Part shown: positions 1-7,616 of the stretch, one piece after another | How the letters are laid out: every line of letters starts with the position of its first letter | How positions within the stretch are numbered: the first letter of the stretch is position 1 | Assembly (NCBI RefSeq): GCF_002844235.1 | Contig: NZ_PGTS01000003.1 | Location: forward strand, 434,001 to 498,000 | Direction of reading: 5' to 3' | DNA from: Thalassospira povalilytica | GTDB taxonomy: Bacteria; Pseudomonadota; Alphaproteobacteria; Rhodospirillales; Thalassospiraceae | DNA: 64,000 bases | Notes under the pieces: model-generated | What the model was told of the DNA's origin: nothing | Seen by the model: only the letters and a program-made list of their open reading frames with translations | The model's database searches: none | Made by a program: the position numbers and the translations under genes

Positions 1-108
1 TTTATCTATCTTGCCAAAATCGCGATTCCGGAAGATATAGCAGCATCTTTGGTTGTGGTTCCGGCTGTTCCTGCCAACCCGTTTTTCGGATATTCAAAAC
101 TTAAATGA
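1..108 (+). CDS. 3' end of an unidentified gene
   Basis: An open frame runs in from the left edge for 35 codons and stops at TGA 106-108. Its last residues read FFGYSKLK. The stop overlaps the ATG of the next gene in an ATGA arrangement, the usual sign of translational coupling, and this is the main reason to believe it. The fragment is too short to assign a family. The alternative is that it is only an open stretch of leader sequence. Confidence 0.4.
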   Translation, partial: FIYLAKIAIPEDIAASLVVVPAVPANPFFGYSKLK

Positions 109-1079
109 GCAAGGATCGTCTGTCGGCCAGTCGGCGACTTGATGTTGCGCTGGCGCTGGTAGTGCAGGGTGATTATGTCGCGGCAATTGATGTCGCGCGT
201 GCGGCCCTTTCTGCCGATCCCGAATGGGACGAGGCCCATTTTACCCTGGGCGATATCTATGAACGGGCCGGTGAAAACGACAATGCCGTCGAAGCATTTC
301 GTCAATATCTGGTTCTTGATCCGTCCGACCGTATGGGGGCCGAAGTGCGTCTGACGTTGCTTGGGGCAGCTGCAATGCGCGACCGGTTGCCGCCAGATTA
401 CGTGCGTGCGCTCTTTGATGATTATGCGCCGCGTTTTGAAATCAGCCTGCGCGATCGGCTGGCCTATCGCGGCCCGGAACTTCTGTCGGAGGCCGTTCGA
501 CCGTTTCTGCCAAGCCTGGATCGTCCGCTTGAAATTCTTGATCTTGGATGCGGTACTGGACTGGTTGGTGAAGTTTTTGCCGGTCAATATGACGCGATTG
601 ACGGGATCGACCTGTCGCCGCGCATGATCAACCGCGCCCGGGCCAAGGGCATCTATCGCACGCTGGTGGCGGGCGATATCACCGATATGCCTGACGATCT
701 GGGATCCGGCTACGGGCTTGTGGTTGCCGCGGATGTTCTGAATTATCTCGGCGATCTTGCCCCGGCGCTGCGCGCGGCCCACGCCCGGATGAAACCGGGC
801 GGCTTGATGGTCCTGACCCTCGAACATGGCAAAGTCTTTCCGTTCGATCTCGGCCCGGGCCAACGTTTCCGCCACCATCAGCGCGCAATTGCCGAATGGA
901 TGGAAGAATGCGGCTTTGAAATCGTCTCCGACGCGCTGGGCACCCTGCGGCAGGAAAAAGGAACCCCGGTCGAAGGCCGCATCATGGTGGCCCGTGCCAT
1001 CAGCGATTTCGCCTTTGTCACCAGCAATCTGGTGGCACCGGGCGACCCGGATCAGGCGTCGGGTCAGACTTTGCATTAA
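105..1079 (+). CDS. TPR-containing class I SAM-dependent methyltransferase
   Basis: A 324-residue protein. Residues about 8-80 form tetratricopeptide-like helices (DEAHFTLGDIYERAGENDNA). The motif DYAPRFE near residue 106 is typical of this TPR-methyltransferase family. The SAM-binding loop ILDLGCGTG lies at 144-152 and the strand-4 region VVAADVLNYLGDL follows. The fold is clear but the methyl acceptor is unknown. There is no good Shine-Dalgarno sequence before ATG 105; overlap with the preceding stop suggests it is translated by coupling. It is convergent with the ytoQ-like gene. Confidence 0.85.
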   Translation: MSKDRLSASRRLDVALALVVQGDYVAAIDVARAALSADPEWDEAHFTLGDIYERAGENDNAVEAFRQYLVLDPSDRMGAEVRLTLLGAAAMRDRLPPDYVRALFDDYAPRFEISLRDRLAYRGPELLSEAVRPFLPSLDRPLEILDLGCGTGLVGEVFAGQYDAIDGIDLSPRMINRARAKGIYRTLVAGDITDMPDDLGSGYGLVVAADVLNYLGDLAPALRAAHARMKPGGLMVLTLEHGKVFPFDLGPGQRFRHHQRAIAEWMEECGFEIVSDALGTLRQEKGTPVEGRIMVARAISDFAFVTSNLVAPGDPDQASGQTLH

Positions 1080-1137
1080 GATCGCTGTGCAAAAACTGAC
1101 CCGGTCCTGTTGTCACCGGTTCTCTTTGTCGCCGGTT

Positions 1138-1602
1138 CTAGCCCTTCGGCATGTCACCACGGATGATATAGGCCAGTGCGGCAACCACCTGTTCGGGTTC
1201 GCGGGCAACGCCGTTGGCGGCACCGTCAACTTCTTTCAACGCGTGGTCATGTTCGGCGGGATGCAGGGTGATATAGGGAATGCCAAGTGCGGCGGCATAG
1301 CCGGCATCAAAGGCGGCGTTCCACTGCTTGTATTTCTCGCCAAAGCGGATAACCGCAAGATCAGACCCCGACAGCAGGGTTTTGGTCCGCATGGCGTTAA
1401 GTTGTGCGCCTTTGCGGTCATGCCAGAACTTGTTTTCCTCGGCTCCGAAAATGGCAACACCGCAATCATCGGAATCTTCATGCATGGTGATCGGGGCGAC
1501 CAGTTCGACCGGAAGGCCTGCTTCCTTGACCCCGGCGGCGATGCGTTCGCGCCAGTCGCTATGAATTTCACCCGACAAATAGACGGTCCAGACCTTACTC
1601 AT
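1138..1602 (-). CDS. YtoQ family protein (nucleoside deoxyribosyltransferase-like fold)
   Basis: A 154-residue protein beginning MSKVWTVYLSGEIHSDWRE. The N-terminal strand ending in SGEIH and the later SDLAVIRFGEKYKQWNAAFDAGYAAALGIPYI match the YtoQ family, which is related to nucleoside 2-deoxyribosyltransferases. The second stretch has the pattern of a nucleotide-binding edge strand and helix. The true substrate of the family is not established to my knowledge. The start ATG has a GGGATAG ribosome-binding sequence upstream. It is probably transcribed alone, because a terminator-like hairpin separates it from the TRAP genes upstream. Confidence 0.8.
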   Translation of the reverse strand: MSKVWTVYLSGEIHSDWRERIAAGVKEAGLPVELVAPITMHEDSDDCGVAIFGAEENKFWHDRKGAQLNAMRTKTLLSGSDLAVIRFGEKYKQWNAAFDAGYAAALGIPYITLHPAEHDHALKEVDGAANGVAREPEQVVAALAYIIRGDMPKG

Positions 1603-1697
1603 GTTTCTATCCCTGTTTGATCATGGTGATGGGTTCAATGGCCCATACGGATTGTTCGATTTTACATGTTAGTGCAACAAGCTGGTCCACAAACACC

Positions 1698-1726
1698 AAA
1701 ACCCGCCGCCTTTGGCAACGGGTTTT
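1698..1726 (-). terminator. Rho-independent terminator after the TAXI-TRAP operon
   Basis: A 13-bp stem (1698-1710 with 1714-1726, AAAACCCG to CGGGTTTT, two G:T or mismatch positions) closes a 3-nt loop and ends in T runs on both strands. It lies downstream of the TRAP permease and upstream of the ytoQ-like gene. Its sequence is nearly the same as the hairpin beside the tRNA-Ala gene at 6745-6773. Confidence 0.7.
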
Positions 1727-1813
1727 GTGGATCAGGATGGTGATCAACGTGGTTGGGCGCGAAGGGGATGCCATCAGCATCCGGATGCGATCACCGTTCT
1801 GATAGGGGCGGCC

Positions 1814-3736
1814 TTAGTGCGGGACCGCCCGGTTATTTTGCCGCGTGGCCATGAACCACGCCATCAGGATTGCCGAACCCATCAGCGCGATGCCGGCAAC
1901 ATCGATCCACAGATTGGCCGGAAAGACCAGAAGGGCTGCGGAAACGCCGAACAATATCCGGTTGGGCATCGAAAGACGCGGACCAATCGGTGCAATGCCC
2001 TGAATGGCGATGGCCATCATGATGGCCCCGGTCATGTAAAGCAGACTGCTGTAAACAATGTCCGGCCATTCCCCGATCAAAAGCAGTTCGGGCACATAGG
2101 CAAAGCTGAACGGCATGATAACGATGGTTGCCCCGTATTTAAGGGCCGAGAACCCTGTGCGCATGGGCGGGGCCTTGGCGATGGCCGCCCCGGCAAAGGC
2201 CGCAACGCAAACCGGTGGCGTGATATTTGACAGGCATGCTGCATAAAACACCGCCAGATGGGCGGCAACCGTCGGAACACCGAGCTGAATAAGGGCCGGT
2301 GCAGCCACAACCGACAGGATGATATAGGACCCGGTAGTCGAAGACCCCATCCCGATAATGATCGATACCAGGGTTACCAGACAGACCGCGATAAACAGGT
2401 TCCCACCCGAAAAATCGATGAGAACTGACGAGAATTTAAGACCAAGCCCGGCAAGAACAATCCCGCCAATGATGATACCCAGCGTCCCGATCGCTGCCCC
2501 GGCCGAACTGTTGCTTTGTGCCCCGCCAATAAGGCCCTGGATGATGGCTTTGGGCCCCATGCGGGTTTCGCGGTTCCGCCATGAAAGGACTGCGGCTGAT
2601 ACCGTTCCCCAAAATGCGCAGAATTCTGCGGAAAATCCGGCAAACAGAAGGCCGATGACAATCACAAGCGGCATAAAGAAATGCCAGCCCTTTGCCATGA
2701 CATCGCGCACACGCGGTGTTTCTTCACGTGGAATGCCCCGAAGTCCAAGCCGCGCGGCTTCAAGATCGACCATCGATAGCAAAAAGATAAAGAACACCAA
2801 CGCCGGAATGACATTCATCAGCGCAATGGTCAGATAGCTGGTCTCGGTCAGGGTCGCGAGGATAAACACACCTGCCCCCATGACCGGCGGCATGAACTGG
2901 CCCCCGGTCGAGGCAATGGCTTCGATCGCACCGGCATCATGGGATTTGAACCCGGTGCGTTTCATCAGCGGAATGGTAAAGGATCCGGTCGTCACCACAT
3001 TGGCAACCGAGGACCCCGAAATCGATCCAAAAAGTGCCGAGGTCATGACGGCAATCTTGGCCGGCCCCCCGCGCCAGCGCCCGGCAACCGCGGTGCCAAG
3101 ATCCATAAAGAACTTGCCCGCACCGCTGCGTTCCAAAAAGGCGCCAAAAATCATGAAGGGAAACACAAAGGTCGCAAAGGTCGCGGTCACCACCCCGAAA
3201 ATCGCTTCCTGTGTTGAATAGGTGAATTCAAGAATGCGCTCGATCGACATGCCCGGATGCGACAGACGCCCCGGAAGATACTGCCCGTAAAAAAGCTGAA
3301 GCAAAAAGGCGATGGCAATCAGCGAAATCACCGGACCAAGAGCACGACGGCTGGTTTCAAGCAGGATCACGATCGCCAGCGACCCCATGATCAGATCGGT
3401 CTGGTTGGGCGATGAAACCCGGAACATTGCGTAACTGACATACTGATCAATCCAGTAACCGAATACCGAAACCGTCAGAACGACAAACCCGATATCAAAA
3501 AGACTGAACCGGTCGGTCGGGGATTTGCGTGTGGCCGGAAACAGCATGAAAACCAGAACCGAGGTCAGCATCAGATAGATGCCCCGGTTGCTTTGGGTCG
3601 AAACAAGACCAAATCCGGATGTGTAAAGATAAAAGCCGGCAAAGCCAGCCGCAACAAGGTTGAAAACCAGCGCCTGAGAACCGTTCAGGGTGCGTTTCGC
3701 CCCCTCGACCCGCATAAGCCAGGATGTATCTGTCAT
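1814..3736 (-). CDS. TRAP transporter fused permease (TAXI type, DctQ-DctM fusion)
   Basis: A 640-residue very hydrophobic membrane protein. The N-terminal part (to about residue 200) gives the small-permease-like helices. The rest matches the large TRAP permease, with glycine-rich motifs such as GSISGSSVANVVTTGSFTIP, ASTGGQFMPPVMGAGVF and GMGSSTTGSYIIL. This fused form is what accompanies TAXI-type binding proteins, and one is encoded 73 bp upstream in the same direction. An in-frame TTG lies at 3748, but ATG 3736 with GCGGGA upstream looks better. It should import an organic acid using the sodium gradient; the substrate is unknown. Confidence 0.88.
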   Translation of the reverse strand: MTDTSWLMRVEGAKRTLNGSQALVFNLVAAGFAGFYLYTSGFGLVSTQSNRGIYLMLTSVLVFMLFPATRKSPTDRFSLFDIGFVVLTVSVFGYWIDQYVSYAMFRVSSPNQTDLIMGSLAIVILLETSRRALGPVISLIAIAFLLQLFYGQYLPGRLSHPGMSIERILEFTYSTQEAIFGVVTATFATFVFPFMIFGAFLERSGAGKFFMDLGTAVAGRWRGGPAKIAVMTSALFGSISGSSVANVVTTGSFTIPLMKRTGFKSHDAGAIEAIASTGGQFMPPVMGAGVFILATLTETSYLTIALMNVIPALVFFIFLLSMVDLEAARLGLRGIPREETPRVRDVMAKGWHFFMPLVIVIGLLFAGFSAEFCAFWGTVSAAVLSWRNRETRMGPKAIIQGLIGGAQSNSSAGAAIGTLGIIIGGIVLAGLGLKFSSVLIDFSGGNLFIAVCLVTLVSIIIGMGSSTTGSYIILSVVAAPALIQLGVPTVAAHLAVFYAACLSNITPPVCVAAFAGAAIAKAPPMRTGFSALKYGATIVIMPFSFAYVPELLLIGEWPDIVYSSLLYMTGAIMMAIAIQGIAPIGPRLSMPNRILFGVSAALLVFPANLWIDVAGIALMGSAILMAWFMATRQNNRAVPH

Positions 3737-3809
3737 TTGGTCCCGCAATCCACTTCAAGACAAAACAGATCTGCCCGGCACAATACCGGGCAGATTTCAC
3801 GCCAACAGC

Positions 3810-4769
3810 TTATTCAGCCCATTGGCCGGTTTCGCGGTAATAGGCCTCGGCACCCGGATGCATCGGTGCGCCAAGTCCAAGGAAGTTTTTGGTGTCGGGT
3901 TTCATCTGCGCCCAGGCTTTGTGACCTGCGGCCAGTGCGTCCTGTTTTGCATAGGCAGCAGCCAGCATGCGCTTCATGACATCATCATTCACCCGTTCAT
4001 GGGCCACCCAATACACGGTGGTATAGGGCATGTCGGTTGCCGGAACACCCTTATAGGTCGTGTCTGGCATGGTGCCGGTATGATAGAACGGATATTTGGT
4101 GTTGATCTTGCCCAGTTCCTCGTCGCTATAGGGCACGACGATAACATCATTGGTTTCGGCAAGTTCGGTCACGGCTGCCGCCGGGGCCGATGACTGGCAG
4201 AATGCGTCGATCTGACCATTGGCAAGCGCACGGCCGGCATCGCCAAATGTCATCATCTGGGGTTCGATTTCTTCAAGCAGACCAAGTGATCCCAGAATGT
4301 TCGAGCAGTTAAACACCGTGCCCGAACCGGGGGGACCCAGTGCGACCTTCTTGTCGGCAAGATCGGAAAGCGATTTGATGCCGTTGCCTTCAAGGGTCAC
4401 GAAATAGGTCGGCCCTTCATAGGCCATCGCAACACCGCGCAGCATCGTGCCTTTGTCGTCATTGGCGAACGGGCCGGTTTGCTGAAGCGACATATAGACA
4501 TGCGATCCGTAAACGATCCCCATATCAAGCTCGCCCTTGATCAGGCGTTTGGCATTTTCCGTCGAACCGCCGGTTGTGACCTGGGTAATGTTGACATCGG
4601 GCAAATCCTTGCCAAGTTCGGTGCCAGCAACACCGACCATGTAATACATCACACCACCGGGGTTTGACCCGCCCCAGGCAATGTCGGTCTTGTTCTGTGC
4701 AATCGCGGTTGTTGCAATCAAAGTGCCCAAAGTGGTCAGGGCCAGTGTATTTGCCAGTCTCTGAAACAT
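3810..4769 (-). CDS. TAXI family TRAP transporter solute-binding protein
   Basis: A 319-residue periplasmic protein. It has a clear signal peptide (MFQRLANTLALTTLGTLIATTAIAQ, cut after AIA-Q). The mature start IAWGGSNPGGVMYYMVG and the stretch KVALGPPGSGTVFNCSNIL are characteristic of the TAXI binding-protein family. Strong ribosome-binding sequence GGGAGGA lies 5 bases before the ATG. It lies between the FAH-family enzyme and the fused permease, all on the minus strand, so ligand capture, transport and first metabolic step are probably expressed together. Confidence 0.9.
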   Translation of the reverse strand: MFQRLANTLALTTLGTLIATTAIAQNKTDIAWGGSNPGGVMYYMVGVAGTELGKDLPDVNITQVTTGGSTENAKRLIKGELDMGIVYGSHVYMSLQQTGPFANDDKGTMLRGVAMAYEGPTYFVTLEGNGIKSLSDLADKKVALGPPGSGTVFNCSNILGSLGLLEEIEPQMMTFGDAGRALANGQIDAFCQSSAPAAAVTELAETNDVIVVPYSDEELGKINTKYPFYHTGTMPDTTYKGVPATDMPYTTVYWVAHERVNDDVMKRMLAAAYAKQDALAAGHKAWAQMKPDTKNFLGLGAPMHPGAEAYYRETGQWAE

Positions 4770-4879
4770 ATGTTCCTCCCGATTTATAAGAGTTTTGGGC
4801 TTATGTTGTTTTTGTCGTAGCCCGGTGCCGGTGCATGAAGCGCCGAACGGGACGACCGTGGCCGTCCCGAAACTGTTGA

Positions 4880-5752
4880 TCAGCCCCCGATTGCGCGGAA
4901 ATTGTTGCGCAAGGTGCCAATGCCTTCGATCTCGATGCTGACATTGTCCCCGGGTTTGAGATAACGCGGTGGTTCAAAGCCGATCCCGACCCCTGCCGGG
5001 GTGCCGGTGGCAATCACATCGCCGGGCATCAGTGTGACACCGGCAGAAATGGTTGCGATAATGGTCGGGATATCGAAGATCAGAAGCGACGTGTTCGATT
5101 CCTGGCGCAATTCGTCATTCACGTGACAACGGATTGCGGTGTCGGAAATATCAAGCGAGTCCCGGGTCACGGCCCATGGTCCCATCGGACAGAACGTGTC
5201 TTGCGATTTGCCAATCAGCCACTGGCTGTATTTGCCCTGCAAGTCTCGGGCGGTGACATCATTGACGATGGTGTAACCCCACACATGGTCATAGGCATCC
5301 TCGGGCGAAATCGCCCGGCCGCCCTTGCCGATAATCACGGCAAGCTCCGCCTCGTAATCGACAGCCTGGCTTGCCTTGCTATCGATCAGAACATCACTTT
5401 CATGTGCGATGACGGTTTCGGGCACTTTTGAAAAGATGATGGGGTTTTTCGGCACGGCCCCGGCTGCGGCACTTGAATCAAAGCCGCTTTTGGAAAATTC
5501 GTGCGCATGTTCCATGTAGTTTTTGCCAACACAGAAAATGTTGCGCACCGGGCGCGGGACCGGTGCCAGCAAGGTCACATCCGAAAGAGATACGGGCTCT
5601 TTGCGGCCGGGCAATGTGTCCTGACCAATCAGGCTAAGCACACCACGGGCGGCGTCCTGGGCGGGAATGTCGAACGGTACAACGACACCGCGATCTTCAA
5701 GAATCTCGCCAACGCCAACTGCACCATTTGTCCTGAACGTTGCAATCTTCAA
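4880..5752 (-). CDS. Fumarylacetoacetate hydrolase family protein
   Basis: A 290-residue enzyme of the FAH superfamily, which cleaves C-C bonds or hydrates 2-keto acids using a bound divalent metal. The metal ligands are visible as E134 and E136 in VDYEAELAV and D165 in IVNDVTARD. NIFCVGKNYMEHA and GDVIATGTPAGVG are the usual flanking motifs. The start is TTG, with GGAGA 7 bases upstream. It is the first gene of an operon with a TAXI TRAP transporter. The natural substrate is probably a diketo or keto-deoxy acid brought in by that transporter, but the exact one cannot be read from the sequence. Confidence 0.87.
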   Translation of the reverse strand: MKIATFRTNGAVGVGEILEDRGVVVPFDIPAQDAARGVLSLIGQDTLPGRKEPVSLSDVTLLAPVPRPVRNIFCVGKNYMEHAHEFSKSGFDSSAAAGAVPKNPIIFSKVPETVIAHESDVLIDSKASQAVDYEAELAVIIGKGGRAISPEDAYDHVWGYTIVNDVTARDLQGKYSQWLIGKSQDTFCPMGPWAVTRDSLDISDTAIRCHVNDELRQESNTSLLIFDIPTIIATISAGVTLMPGDVIATGTPAGVGIGFEPPRYLKPGDNVSIEIEGIGTLRNNFRAIGG

Positions 5753-5770
5753 GCCAAATCTCCAAAATTA

Positions 5771-5812
5771 ATATACCAATTAAGCCAATTTCGTCGATTT
5801 TGATATACCAAT
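5771..5812 (-). promoter_or_regulatory. Tandem direct repeats, likely operator of the adjacent GntR regulator
   Basis: The 10-mer ATATACCAAT occurs at 5771-5780 and again at 5803-5812, 32 bp apart, about three helical turns. On the minus strand these read ATTGGTATAT. The upstream copy overlaps the proposed -10 of the FAH promoter and the other lies between it and the start codon. The position suits repression by the divergent GntR protein, which is an inference. Confidence 0.45.
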
Positions 5813-5828
5813 AATCCAACCAAGTCAA
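5800..5828 (-). promoter_or_regulatory. Promoter of the FAH-TAXI TRAP operon
   Basis: On the minus strand TTGACT (5828-5823) is followed after 17 bases by TATCAA (5805-5800). The spacing is ideal and the FAH start codon lies about 48 bases downstream. Confidence 0.5.
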
Positions 5829-5902
5829 CCAATGTGGGGGTAAATGGGCTTTTATAGGGGGTAAATGGCTGAAAACGGGCAAATCGGGCTGGACCTGCGG
5901 CC

Positions 5903-5925
5903 TGTGATCTGTTAATTGGATCACA
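5903..5925. promoter_or_regulatory. Inverted repeat upstream of the GntR gene
   Basis: TGTGATC (5903-5909) and GATCACA (5919-5925) form a perfect 7-bp inverted repeat separated by 9 bases, 25 bases before the regulator's ATG. It may be an autoregulatory operator. The arms look like CRP half sites, but the spacing is too wide for that protein. Confidence 0.35.
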
Positions 5926-5950
5926 ATTGGTTGGGAAGAAGGATCTCTTT

Positions 5951-6625
5951 ATGACGGGCATCAGTGCCGATGACATTGCCAAAGAATTGCGCAAGCGGAT
6001 CGTGGGCGGGCAGTGGCCCGATGGCACACGCATTCCGCCGGAACGGGATCTGGCAAAGGAATTCGACGTGGCACGCAATACCGTGCGTCGGGCCTGTGAT
6101 ATCCTGCAACAGGACAATCTTCTGGCGCGGTATGTCGGTCGCGGGACCTATGTAACGGCCCATGCCAAATCAGGATCGCTTGCCGATATCGCTGCCCGGA
6201 TGGAAGGCACAAGCCCGGCCGACATGATGGAAATCCGTCTGTTGCTCGAACCCGAAGCCGCTGCTTTTGCTGCAACCAATGCCACCTCGGCCGAGCTTGC
6301 CGATATCGAAGCCGCCCATCTCAAGGCATCGTCGGCGACCGATATGCCGACATTCGAACAATGGGATACGGAATTCCACAAGCTGGTCTTTGATTGTTCG
6401 CGCAACGAGCTGCTGCGCGAAATCAACAATATCCTGACCTTCCTGCGCAATCAGGGGCCGTGGTTCGAAATGAAGAAACGGTCATTTTCCGACGAGCGTC
6501 GTCTGCACTATTGCGATGAACATGCCCGTATCGTCGATGCGCTTAATCAACGCCTTCCCGGCGAGGCCCGCGATGCCATGCATGCCCATCTGATCACGGT
6601 TCAAAAGAATATGCTGGGACGTTAG
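5951..6625 (+). CDS. GntR family transcriptional regulator, FadR subfamily (FCD domain)
   Basis: A 224-residue protein. The N-terminal winged helix-turn-helix (PPERDLAKEFDVARNTVRRACDIL, then YVGRGTYV for the wing) is classical GntR. The C-terminal helical FCD ligand domain carries MEIRLLLEPEAAAFAA, the aspartate and histidine in DTEFHKLVFD, and HARIVDAL. An in-frame TTG exists at 5927, but ATG 5951 has GAAGGA 8 bases upstream and is preferred. It is divergent from the FAH-TAXI operon and is probably its ligand-responsive repressor. Confidence 0.9.
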   Translation: MTGISADDIAKELRKRIVGGQWPDGTRIPPERDLAKEFDVARNTVRRACDILQQDNLLARYVGRGTYVTAHAKSGSLADIAARMEGTSPADMMEIRLLLEPEAAAFAATNATSAELADIEAAHLKASSATDMPTFEQWDTEFHKLVFDCSRNELLREINNILTFLRNQGPWFEMKKRSFSDERRLHYCDEHARIVDALNQRLPGEARDAMHAHLITVQKNMLGR

Positions 6626-6744
6626 GCCCGCACATATTTCCGTTTCCGGTGCCCCGCCGATGCGGGGCATTTGGTTTTTGGGGATATTTTTGTCTCCGGG
6701 GCCCGTTGCCCGGCGATTTTCAGGGAAAAGCACCCTGAAACGAC

Positions 6745-6773
6745 AAAACCCGTCGCCAAAGGCAACGGGTTTT
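6745..6773 (-). terminator. Terminator of tRNA-Ala (bidirectional)
   Basis: Stem 6745-6757 with 6761-6773 (13 bp, AAAACCCG to CGGGTTTT, one G:T pair), 3-nt loop. It starts 4 bases after the CCA end of the tRNA on the minus strand and also faces the end of the GntR gene. Confidence 0.8.
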
Positions 6774-6776
6774 GAA

Positions 6777-6852
<76 letters not shown>

Positions 6853-6951
6853 ACTTTAGTCCGCGTCGCAGATTTGCTGATGCTTTCTCTGCGGCGCGGC
6901 GCATATTTAGAAGGTTCGCCAAATGTTGGCAAGACCCTTTTTCAAAAATTC

Positions 6952-7257
6952 TTAGCGATCGTCGTCGTCTGATTCGACATGCTCATAAACTTCGCCAAGA
7001 TCATCATCATCTTCGCCAAGGTCAGAAGCATCTTCGAGGATATCGTCATCGATATCCGCATCGACATCATCGTCAAGATCGTTGACGTCATCGATATCTT
7101 CGTCTTCTTCCGGTGCCGGTTTGGCAACCGCGGCTTTCTTGACCTTTGTCACGCCATCAGGTGTAGCGCATTTCGGGCAAACAACCGGGGTACGGTTCAG
7201 ATCATAATACTTGGTACCACAGGCGAGGCAGTGACGTTTCTTACCGCGTGCTGACAT
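6952..7257 (-). CDS. TIGR02300 family ('FYDLN acid') protein
   Basis: A 101-residue protein. The N-terminal part GKKRHCLACGTKYYDLNRTPVVCPKC holds two CxxC pairs, likely one zinc ribbon, with the family's YDLN signature. A lysine/alanine linker follows, then a tail of about 50 residues made largely of Asp and Glu (DEDIDDVNDLDDDVDADIDD). The family is confined mainly to alphaproteobacteria and its function is unknown. The tail could mimic nucleic acid or bind a basic partner, which is speculation. Confidence 0.88.
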   Translation of the reverse strand: MSARGKKRHCLACGTKYYDLNRTPVVCPKCATPDGVTKVKKAAVAKPAPEEDEDIDDVNDLDDDVDADIDDDILEDASDLGEDDDDLGEVYEHVESDDDDR

Positions 7258-7616
7258 TACGGCAAATCCTCTTAATTACCGTTATCATCTAAGAAAAAGA
7301 CTGTTCGTCGCAAAGTGCTGCGATGCAGCGCAAGGCGTAATGTCTGAAAGGCCCAATTGCCATCTTGTTGGCGGCTTGTCAAAAGGAAATTGATCCTTTT
7401 GCGATCTGAGCTGCCAATGATGTGAAACAGGCCCGCAATCGGTACAATCGCCACGTCAAAATTTGGGTTCGATACTGGTGCCTGACAACCGCTTGTGCTA
7501 GAGCAGGATGCATCGGCCCACCTGCATCATGAGCGCCCCAAACCCCGGCTGCACCATATGCAGGGTTCCACGCCGTAAAAACAGAAAACCAAATCGTTAC
7601 GGACAGGTACGCTTCC
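7258..7616. other. Intergenic region between the TIGR02300 gene and aroA
   Basis: A divergent intergenic stretch with no convincing ORF or RNA gene. The one clear element is a perfect 8-bp inverted repeat, CAAAAGGA (7380-7387) and TCCTTTTG (7394-7401), with a 6-nt centre and no T tract. It could be an operator. Confidence 0.4.

Noticed and set aside
6-1076. Open frame antisense to the TPR methyltransferase
   Set aside because: The plus-strand gene has clear TPR and SAM motifs; the antisense frame has none.
1111-1139. Near-identical 13-bp direct repeat at the 3' end of the ytoQ-like gene
   Set aside because: Only two copies, one reaching the stop codon; no likely function.
1698-1760. Region resembling the tRNA-Ala flank at 6745-6800, considered as a decayed tRNA
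   Set aside because: Only the terminator hairpin is similar; the following bases do not fold into tRNA arms.
5903-5925. TGTGATC/GATCACA as a CRP site
   Set aside because: CRP needs TGTGA-N6-TCACA; here the gap between these cores is 13 bases.
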